From JBGSQR01 sp964509295 (GTDB taxonomy: Bacteria; Desulfobacterota; Desulfuromonadia; Geobacterales; Pseudopelobacteraceae), in contig CAZDWS010000005.1 of the NCBI GenBank assembly GCA_964509295.1, positions 186,001 through 250,000 on the forward strand: a stretch of DNA of 64,000 nt. The letters are read 5' to 3'. Shown piece after piece: positions 58,307 through 64,000 of the stretch. Below the pieces are notes generated by a model. The model worked only from the letters and a program-made list of their open reading frames with translations. It searched no databases and had not been told where the DNA came from. How positions within the stretch are numbered: the first letter of the stretch is position 1; each line of letters starts with the position of its first letter. Position numbers and translations under genes: made by a program.

Positions 58307-58710
58307 ATGTTGTCAATCAGGTTGACTATAAAAAACTGCTAGATACATGTAAAAATATTGCAATTGTAGGATTGTCAAGCAACTCTCTGCGGCCAAGTTA
58401 TGGTGTTGCGGCTTACCTGCAACGTGTCGGCTACCGCATTATACCGGTCAACCCGGTGGAAAAGGAAATTCTTGGCGAGAAATGCTATGCATCATTGAGG
58501 GACATTCCTGATCCGGTTGATATTGTGGATGTCTTCCGCAACTCTGACGCCGTCGGACCGATCGCGGATGACGCTATCGCCATTGGTGCCAAATGTCTCT
58601 GGCTGCAGGAGGGCGTTATAAATACAGAAGCCGCTGAGAAAGCAGCTAAATCCGGACTAGATGTTGTGATGGACCATTGCATACTGAAAATTCATCGGTC
58701 TCTGGCCTGA
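58303..58710 (+). CDS. CoA-binding protein (YccU-like)
   Basis: 135-residue Rossmann-fold CoA-binding domain protein. Family elements: NIAIVGLSSNSLRPSYGVAAYLQ, GYRIIPVNPVEKEILGEKCY, and LWLQEGVINTEAAEKA, ending with VVMDHCILKIH. Probably senses or holds CoA or acyl-CoA. It is coupled to the 36-residue membrane protein upstream, and five bases precede the ABC ATPase gene. Confidence 0.9.
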   Translation: MNVVNQVDYKKLLDTCKNIAIVGLSSNSLRPSYGVAAYLQRVGYRIIPVNPVEKEILGEKCYASLRDIPDPVDIVDVFRNSDAVGPIADDAIAIGAKCLWLQEGVINTEAAEKAAKSGLDVVMDHCILKIHRSLA

Positions 58711-58714
58711 TCTG

Positions 58715-59524
58715 ATGCTATTTTCCTCCAACAACCGTTCTGAATCCATTAGCAACAAAAGCCCCAACCACTCGGACAAAGGGGTCGCTGTAAGGATTGA
58801 AAAACTGAACAAGTTTTTCGGCGACCATCATGTTCTGACCGATATTGATCTGGATATCCTTGAGGGCGAGACTTTTTCAATCATCGGACCATCGGGAACC
58901 GGCAAAAGCATTCTATTGCGACATGTCGCCAAACTTGAGAAGCCGGATAGCGGGCAGATCTACATTGACAACCAGCCACTTTTTGGCGAGGACGTTTCAG
59001 CTTCCCGTTCATACCGGATCAGCATGGTTTTCCAATCTTCGGCTCTGTTTAATTCTTTAACTGTGGGTGAAAATGTCGGCTTGTGGCTACGGGAACACCG
59101 CATCTATCCTGAGGACAAAATCCATTGCGTCATTGAAGAAAAGCTCTCTACAGTTGGCCTGGAAGGAAAAGAGGGGTTAAGCACCTCCGAGCTTTCCGGC
59201 GGCATGAAAAAACGTGTTGCTATTGCACGTTCGCTGGCTATGGAACCACAACTGGTACTCTATGATGAACCAACGGCAGAACTGGATCCGATTACTACTG
59301 ATGAACTTGCTGAAACCATTGTTTCTCTGCGGGAAAAAACCGGCAATACAACTATTATTGTCACCCATGACCTGAACTTCGCACTCTACCTTTCAGACCG
59401 TATCGCCATGATGCACGAGGGTAGGATAATCCAGATCGGCACTCCGGCAGAAATCCGCACCAGCGAAAACCCAATTGTTCAACGTTTCATCCGTACCACT
59501 ACCAAAGGCATAAATAAGACTTAG
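58715..59524 (+). CDS. Mla/Ttg2A-type ABC ATPase
   Basis: 269-residue ATP-binding protein. Walker A GPSGTGKSI, signature ELSGGMKKRVAIARSL (the GGM form typical of MlaF/Ttg2A phospholipid transporters), Walker B LVLYDEPTAELDP and H-loop VTHDLN. About 25 N-terminal residues are an extra polar extension. No permease or MCE-domain gene is adjacent, so the transporter partner is elsewhere, or the protein is an orphan. Confidence 0.9.
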   Translation: MLFSSNNRSESISNKSPNHSDKGVAVRIEKLNKFFGDHHVLTDIDLDILEGETFSIIGPSGTGKSILLRHVAKLEKPDSGQIYIDNQPLFGEDVSASRSYRISMVFQSSALFNSLTVGENVGLWLREHRIYPEDKIHCVIEEKLSTVGLEGKEGLSTSELSGGMKKRVAIARSLAMEPQLVLYDEPTAELDPITTDELAETIVSLREKTGNTTIIVTHDLNFALYLSDRIAMMHEGRIIQIGTPAEIRTSENPIVQRFIRTTTKGINKT

Positions 59525-59595
59525 TCTATCATCCAACAACAGCAGATCCAGATTTTTTGTTTTAGGCAGATAAAAAATCAGCTATAGTGACAACC

Positions 59596-59982
59596 ATGGG
59601 TAAATTACTTTTGATTGATGACGACCGGGCCTTTACCAACTTCCTTTCCGGTTATATTCGCGATAACTATCCGATTTTGCAGGTTGAAATTTGCAATAAT
59701 CCGATTGCAGCCCTGCAACGCATAAAGGCGGGCGGCTACGATTTGCTGCTGATCGACCTGGAGATGCCTTCCATGGATGGCATCAAGCTGTTGAGTTTTG
59801 CCACCCAGATCGGTATCGACAAAAACCGCATAGTAATTCTCTCTGGAAGGGATGCAAATTTTCTTCATAAACTCTGCCCCATGGGCTCTTGCCTGGCCGT
59901 ACTAAACAAATTTGAAGCACGGCAAAAAGCTGTTCTTGACATGATTTTCAGTTCTCTGCAGAAAAAAGCCGGCGACAATTAA
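59596..59982 (+). CDS. single-domain response regulator
   Basis: 128-residue CheY-like receiver: acidic pocket LIDDDRAF, phosphoacceptor Asp in LLLIDLEMPSMDG and the Lys in VLNKFEA. No output domain, so it acts through protein contacts. TATAGT at 59583-59588 places a possible start close to the ATG, so the mRNA could be nearly leaderless; no clear ribosome site is seen. No histidine kinase gene is adjacent. Confidence 0.88.
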   Translation: MGKLLLIDDDRAFTNFLSGYIRDNYPILQVEICNNPIAALQRIKAGGYDLLLIDLEMPSMDGIKLLSFATQIGIDKNRIVILSGRDANFLHKLCPMGSCLAVLNKFEARQKAVLDMIFSSLQKKAGDN

Positions 59983-60005
59983 TAAACAAGGAATACGGAG
60001 GTGCT

Positions 60006-60869
60006 ATGTTTAAAAAACTTGCTTACCTTGTACTGACTACATTTACCGCTTTATCACTGACCGGCTGTCTGGTTGCGGAAAGCAAATATTTGAAGAAAGT
60101 TGAAGATGCTGATAACCTGACTAAAGCGCTGGCTGAGCAGACTGAAAAATATGAGAAGCTAAACACCGAAAACATCAAGCTGACAGCTGAACATAATAAA
60201 TTGAAGGCCGAGGCTGCTTCTCTTGCCAAAGAGAAACTGGCGTTGACAACAGACAAGAGGGAACTGGAACAGATACTTAAATCCAGTTCCGACTCACTTT
60301 CACAGAATATAAGTGATCTTCGCCAGAAAAATGCCGATCTGGAAACTGAAAACAAGACACTTAAAGCAAATATTGAAACGCTGCAGAAGGCCAAGGAAGA
60401 AAAAGTTAAAGAGGTCAGCAATACCTACGAACAACTACTGCAGAACATGAAGAGTGAAATAGCCCAGGGCCAGGTCACTATTTCTGAGTTAAAGGGAAAA
60501 CTGACCGTAAACATGGAAGCCGCTATTCTGTTTGATTCAGGTAAGGCCGATGTCAAAGCTAATGGCCTGTCCATCTTGCAGAAAATGGTCGATACGCTTA
60601 AAGCGGTTAAAGACAAAGCAATTCGCATTGAAGGACATACTGACAACGTACCTATCAGCGGTGGGCTGACCAGAACCTTTCCAACCAACTGGGAACTTTC
60701 TGCCGCTCGAGCCATAAATGTCTGCAAATACCTGCAAGCGCAGGGGCTTGATTCGTCTATTCTTTCGGCGGCGGCATTCGCCGAAAACAAACCGGTTGCA
60801 GACAACGAAACCAGAGAAGGGCGTGCAAAAAACCGCCGTATTGAAATCACATTGGTGAATAAGGACTGA
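60006..60869 (+). CDS. OmpA-family lipoprotein with coiled coil
   Basis: 287-residue lipoprotein: signal peptide with lipobox LSLTGC, a long coiled coil (about residues 30-150, rich in Glu/Lys/Leu heptads), then an OmpA-like peptidoglycan-binding domain (about 165-287) with ILFDSGKADVKANGLSILQK, EGHTDNVPI and NREGRAKNRRIEI-type end (ETREGRAKNRRIEI). It should anchor the outer membrane to peptidoglycan. Its stop overlaps the Smr gene start (TGATG). Confidence 0.93.
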   Translation: MFKKLAYLVLTTFTALSLTGCLVAESKYLKKVEDADNLTKALAEQTEKYEKLNTENIKLTAEHNKLKAEAASLAKEKLALTTDKRELEQILKSSSDSLSQNISDLRQKNADLETENKTLKANIETLQKAKEEKVKEVSNTYEQLLQNMKSEIAQGQVTISELKGKLTVNMEAAILFDSGKADVKANGLSILQKMVDTLKAVKDKAIRIEGHTDNVPISGGLTRTFPTNWELSAARAINVCKYLQAQGLDSSILSAAAFAENKPVADNETREGRAKNRRIEITLVNKD

Positions 60870-61567
60870 TGGCTAAAAAGAAAACGACAATTGCAACTCC
60901 CAAACCGGAGGTTTTCCGCTCAAATGCCTTCAACGCCCTTAAAGGTATTGTTGCACCACCTGCGCCAAACAATGACATCAAATCTACTCCTGTTGTCGCA
61001 TTGCAGCCTGTTGCAACAAAGGACTCCGACTTGTTTTTGAATGCAATGAGCGATGTAAGACCATTAAGCAAGCTGACTGCGGCAACAAAACCTGTTGCCG
61101 GCAAGAAGCTGACTGATGTCCCGATCACACCCGCTTCTGATCGTAAAAATGTAGTCGATAAAGTTGAACAAGAGACATTTGCCACGGCAATCAGCCAGCT
61201 TAAACTGGATGTGACATTTAGCGATCAATATCCGGAAAGTGACGAGATCAAGTCTCTTGGCGCCAACAGACTGCGTCAGATTAAAAAGGGTATTATTACC
61301 GTAAACCGGCAGTTGGATCTTCATGGATTGACGCGAGAAGAGGCCTTGAGTGAACTTCCTCGTTTCCTTCGCAACGCCAGCGCTTATGGTGAAAAAGCTG
61401 TTTTAGTTATTACCGGTAAAGGTCTCAATTCGCCAGGTGAACCGGTGCTGCAGCAAGCCGTTGCCGGATGGCTGAGAGATACGGGCAAAAAACTTGTTCT
61501 TGAATTTGCTCCCGCCCCTAGAGACATGGGCGGCCATGGTGCATTTGTAGTTTTTTTGAGAAACTGA
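60869..61567 (+). CDS. Smr-domain protein
   Basis: 232-residue protein with a C-terminal Smr domain (about 140-232) showing QLDLHGLTREEALSELPRF, VLVITGKGLNS and GGHGAFVVFL; Smr domains nick DNA or RNA, including at stalled ribosomes. The N-terminal 110 residues are Lys/Pro/Val-rich and probably disordered. It starts at the stop of the OmpA lipoprotein gene and ends before a bidirectional terminator. Confidence 0.92.
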   Translation: MAKKKTTIATPKPEVFRSNAFNALKGIVAPPAPNNDIKSTPVVALQPVATKDSDLFLNAMSDVRPLSKLTAATKPVAGKKLTDVPITPASDRKNVVDKVEQETFATAISQLKLDVTFSDQYPESDEIKSLGANRLRQIKKGIITVNRQLDLHGLTREEALSELPRFLRNASAYGEKAVLVITGKGLNSPGEPVLQQAVAGWLRDTGKKLVLEFAPAPRDMGGHGAFVVFLRN

Positions 61568-61596
61568 ATAATAAATATTACTGTTGCTAAAATGCT

Positions 61597-61630
61597 AAAA
61601 GGCCATCCTGTATTGCAGGATGGCCTTTTT
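61597..61630. terminator. bidirectional terminator
   Basis: AAAAGGCCATCCTG and CAGGATGGCCTTTTT form a 12-bp stem with a five-base loop between the converging Smr (plus) and ankyrin (minus) genes. Confidence 0.92.
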
Positions 61631-61654
61631 ACTAACAAAGCGCCAGTAACTTTC

Positions 61655-62077
61655 TCAAGCATTCCCCGTTTTTGCACGACCGGCTTTTTTAATCATAGCG
61701 GCTGCCAGAGGGTGATTGTTGTTTTCTGCATACTGAGCTGCAGTTGTTCCGCTCTTTGTCATCAGCACAGGATTGGCACCGCCATCCAGTAATGCCTGAA
61801 TAGTCTTGTTGCAACCATAAATCGCCGCCAGCATCAGTGGAGTATGACCTTCTAAATCTCTGGTATCTGCATCCGCACCTTTTTCAATCAGCACTTTCGC
61901 AATTTCAGTGTGACCGTTGGCGGCGGCATAGTGCAAGGCGGTTTTCCCCTTCAGGCTGGTGGAGGCGAGATCTGCACCACGATGCAACAGATCAATAATA
62001 AAGTCTTTCTGACCCTCCTTGGCGGCATTGATAAGAGGCGTATGTCCGTGACGGTCCTTGGCATTTACACTTTCCAT
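61655..62077 (-). CDS. ankyrin-repeat protein
   Basis: 140-residue protein made almost wholly of four ankyrin repeats: HGHTPLINAAKEGQKDFIID, GKTALHYAAANGHTEIAKVL, GHTPLMLAAIYGCNKTIQAL and a degenerate GTTAAQYAENNNHPLAAAM. The start at 62077 follows AGGAGG; a 50-codon upstream extension is not supported. No signal peptide, so a cytoplasmic interaction protein with unknown partner. Confidence 0.88.
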   Translation of the reverse strand: MESVNAKDRHGHTPLINAAKEGQKDFIIDLLHRGADLASTSLKGKTALHYAAANGHTEIAKVLIEKGADADTRDLEGHTPLMLAAIYGCNKTIQALLDGGANPVLMTKSGTTAAQYAENNNHPLAAAMIKKAGRAKTGNA

Positions 62078-62422
62078 GTGCGCTTCCTCCTGAAGATATA
62101 ATATGGACTGACTGGTCCGTGGATCTCGAGACAGCAACATTAAAAAAGTAAGCTCTGGGTAATGATCTAATTTTGAAAAGGAATTGGAAGTAGTAGGCGA
62201 GAGCAGGTGACATATTCTTCCTGTCAATGTCCAGTAAGTGAAACATCAAAACAGCAGAAAATAATACTGAATAGATCGTGAGCAAAGATATGTCCACTGG
62301 AAAAGTCGTCATCGGTACCTGTCGAAAATGTATGAAAGGGACGATACGAAGCTGATATATTTTATACCACAGACTTTAAATGAACACCACCGCATTTCTT
62401 AAATTTTACATAAAAGAAATAA

Positions 62423-62456
62423 GCGCTTGTAACGCCTGACAAGCGCGCATTATAAT
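62423..62456 (+). promoter_or_regulatory. engB promoter with internal inverted repeat
   Basis: TTGTAA (62427-62432), 18 bases, TATAAT (62451-62456). The perfect inverted repeat GCGCTTGT/ACAAGCGC (62423-62430 and 62439-62446, eight-base spacer) covers the -35 box and half the spacer, as a repressor operator would. The 62078-62422 stretch upstream shows no gene I can support. Confidence 0.6.
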
Positions 62457-62476
62457 GTCAAAAATGGAGGTTTACC

Positions 62477-63070
62477 ATGGATGTGAAACAGGCCGATTTT
62501 ATAAAAAGTGCCGTCAAGCCTAAGGACTATCCACCAGCTGAATTGCCGGAGGTTGCCTTTGTTGGTCGCTCAAATGTGGGCAAATCTTCATTGATAAATG
62601 TTCTTGCCAATCGAAAAGCCCTTGTCAGAACCAGCAACACTCCGGGCAGAACACAATTGATCAATTTTTTCAATATCAACGGTGTCCTGACGCTGGTCGA
62701 CCTGCCCGGTTACGGGTACGCCAAGGCGCCACCAGACGTTCGCAAGCAATGGGGTCCGATGATTGAAAACTATCTTGCAAAGCGCGACAGCCTGAAAACT
62801 GTTGTATTGATTCTTGATATCCGCAGAATCCCTTCAGACGGCGACATGCAGATGCTGAACTGGCTGAACAATTACGGCATCCCGCCGCTGATTGTTTTAA
62901 CCAAGTGTGACAAGCTTTCCAAACTCGAAACGGCAAAACAGACAGCACTTATTTCTGCCGCTATTGGTAGAAACAAAGAAGAATTACTCTTTTTTTCCGC
63001 ACTATCCAAAAAAGGACGCGACGACGTCTGGTTGAAGATCGAGCAGATGCTGGAGATTGCAAATGACTAA
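62477..63070 (+). CDS. engB: ribosome biogenesis GTPase EngB/YsxC
   Basis: 197-residue TrmE-Era-like GTPase essential for 50S subunit assembly. G1 is GRSNVGKSSLIN, the switch region is TSNTPGRTQLINFF, G3 is DLPGYGYAK, G4 is TKCDKL and G5 is SALSKKG. GGAGG precedes the ATG. The stop overlaps the folE2 start by eight bases. Confidence 0.97.
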   Translation: MDVKQADFIKSAVKPKDYPPAELPEVAFVGRSNVGKSSLINVLANRKALVRTSNTPGRTQLINFFNINGVLTLVDLPGYGYAKAPPDVRKQWGPMIENYLAKRDSLKTVVLILDIRRIPSDGDMQMLNWLNNYGIPPLIVLTKCDKLSKLETAKQTALISAAIGRNKEELLFFSALSKKGRDDVWLKIEQMLEIAND

Positions 63071-63878
63071 AACAGTAATACCGGCGAAAACCTCGTCTGC
63101 TGCTATGCCTGATATGCAGAAAAGGCCTGATCACCGTAAAATCCCGATTTCCAAGGTCGGTGTCAAGGATATTACCTACCCGATCGTTGTCATGGATAAA
63201 AATCGTTCACTCCAACATACTGTAGCCAAAGTGAATATGTATGTGGACTTGCCGCATCAATTCAAGGGCACTCACATGAGCCGTTTTGTGGAGATCCTGA
63301 ACAGACATCGCGAGCAGATCGCCCTTGATAAGCTGGAAACGATTCTGGACGAAATGAAAACCAAGCTCGGCTCCAACAGTGCCCACCTGGAAATCCAGTT
63401 TCCCTATTTCATCGACAAGCGCGCACCGGTTTCCGGAGCAAAAAGCCTGATGGAATACAGTTGCGAATTCAGCGCTTCCATGACAGATACCCTTGATTTT
63501 GTACTGGGCGTCAAAGTTCCGCTGACCTCTCTATGCCCCTGCAGCAAAGAGCTTTCTCGCTTTGGCGCTCACAATCAACGCAGTGTCATGTCCGTTCGCG
63601 TGCGTTACAGAGATTTCATCTGGATTGAAGACCTGATTGAATTGATCGAAAAATGTGGCAGCAGCCCGCTCTATTCACTGCTGAAACGTGAAGACGAAAA
63701 ATATGTTACTGAACAGGCCTATGAGAACCCACGTTTTGTAGAAGACATGGTCAGAGAGGCTTATTCCAGACTGGCTGCCCTGGAAAACATTACCTGGTTT
63801 TCTGTTGAAACGGAGAATTTCGAATCAATCCACAATCATTCTGCCTATGCTGCTGTTGAATTGGACAGAAGGTCTTGA
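63063..63878 (+). CDS. folE2: GTP cyclohydrolase FolE2 (type IB)
   Basis: 271-residue COG1469-type GTP cyclohydrolase, which makes dihydroneopterin triphosphate for folate and queuosine synthesis. The metal-binding cysteine is in TSLCPCSKELSRFGAHNQRS, and KGTHMSRFVEILNRH and FWSVETENFESIHNHSAYA-like ends (TWFSVETENFESIHNH) match the family. Type IB enzymes can use metals other than zinc. The start at 63063 lies inside the end of engB. Confidence 0.95.
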   Translation: MTKTVIPAKTSSAAMPDMQKRPDHRKIPISKVGVKDITYPIVVMDKNRSLQHTVAKVNMYVDLPHQFKGTHMSRFVEILNRHREQIALDKLETILDEMKTKLGSNSAHLEIQFPYFIDKRAPVSGAKSLMEYSCEFSASMTDTLDFVLGVKVPLTSLCPCSKELSRFGAHNQRSVMSVRVRYRDFIWIEDLIELIEKCGSSPLYSLLKREDEKYVTEQAYENPRFVEDMVREAYSRLAALENITWFSVETENFESIHNHSAYAAVELDRRS

Positions 63879-64000
63879 GCAAAGGGCTGATCATTTTTGC
63901 CCGTGAGCCTGTCCCCGGCAAAGTTAAAACCAGACTTGCCGCTGATATCGGTGACGATTCTGCTGCAGATATTTATACTGCAATGCTGGGAGACATAATT
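63875..64000 (+). CDS. TIGR04282 glycosyltransferase-like protein, partial
   Basis: The first 42 codons of a gene cut by the window end. TTG start overlapping the folE2 stop, with AGAAGG upstream. The sequence LIIFAREPVPGKVKTRLAAD is the signature of the 'rSAM/selenodomain-associated transferase 1' (DUF2064) family, GT-A-like nucleotide-dependent transferases of unknown acceptor. Confidence 0.85.
   Translation, partial: MSKGLIIFAREPVPGKVKTRLAADIGDDSAADIYTAMLGDII

Noticed and set aside
1..64000. CRISPR arrays, tRNA or rRNA genes, insertion sequences, prophage
   Set aside because: No regularly spaced repeats, no recognisable tRNA/rRNA sequence and no transposase or phage gene among the coding frames.

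Overview
The window reads as a chromosomal segment of a Geobacter-like deltaproteobacterium (Desulfuromonadales/Geobacterales; a Trichlorobacter/Geobacter lovleyi-type nitrate ammonifier is my best guess). This is inferred from the multihaem c-type cytochromes, the periplasmic nitrate-to-ammonium gene set, the dcw cluster layout, abundant PAS/GGDEF and sigma-54 regulation, and an ArsP-like/CcdA/thioredoxin island. It is gene dense. I see no rRNA, tRNA, CRISPR array, phage or transposase gene.

Region by region: (1) 1-13200, minus strand: the division and cell wall (dcw) operon in transcription order mraZ, rsmH, ftsL, ftsI, murE, murF, mraY, murD, ftsW, murG, murC, headed by a good sigma-70 promoter and three 10-bp-spaced MraZ boxes. 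(2) 13.2-24.6 kb: housekeeping and accessory genes: a possible structured RNA, an SRAP protein, a YbaK deacylase, adenine deaminase, an exported beta-propeller with a DUF305 protein, a transglutaminase-like protein, a YcaC-type hydrolase, a VOC protein lying against the relic of an ABC ATPase, and an HMA/DUF2318/MacB-type ABC transport operon. (3) 24.8-29.6 kb, plus strand: molybdenum cofactor genes moaC, mog, mobA, a ModE-type regulator, moeA, moaA and a MOSC protein. (4) 29.7-37.9 kb: a Big2-repeat lipoprotein with a beta-barrel, small hypotheticals, a DJ-1 protein, GNAT and DUF1697 proteins, a HicAB toxin-antitoxin pair whose toxin mRNA looks leaderless, and a gene broken by a nonsense codon. 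(5) 38.0-44.3 kb, plus strand: an ArsR/ECF-sigma-controlled thiol-redox and metalloid island followed by arsR2 and acr3. (6) 44.3-54.9 kb, minus strand: the nitrate ammonification locus: napD, napA, a NapB-like cytochrome, a ferredoxin and an octaheme nitrite reductase in one operon with a sigma-54 promoter, then nrfHA behind a Crp/Fnr-type palindrome. A PAS sigma-54 activator and a PAS-GGDEF protein lie upstream. (7) 55.0-64.0 kb, plus strand: an SprA-like protease, an HDAC-like protein, a CoA-binding protein, a Mla-type ATPase, a receiver protein, an OmpA lipoprotein, an Smr protein, an ankyrin protein (minus strand), engB, folE2 and the start of a TIGR04282 transferase.

Regions 3 and 6 belong together: the Mo cofactor made by moa/mob/moe gene products is needed by NapA, whose nitrite is then reduced by NrfA and probably by the octaheme enzyme. 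The most novel candidate is region 5. There an ArsR repressor is translationally coupled to an ECF sigma factor that has no adjacent anti-sigma gene but carries its own Cys/His tail. An ECF-type promoter follows directly, and its -10 box overlaps one arm of a hairpin that would hide the ribosome-binding site of the next gene only in read-through transcripts.
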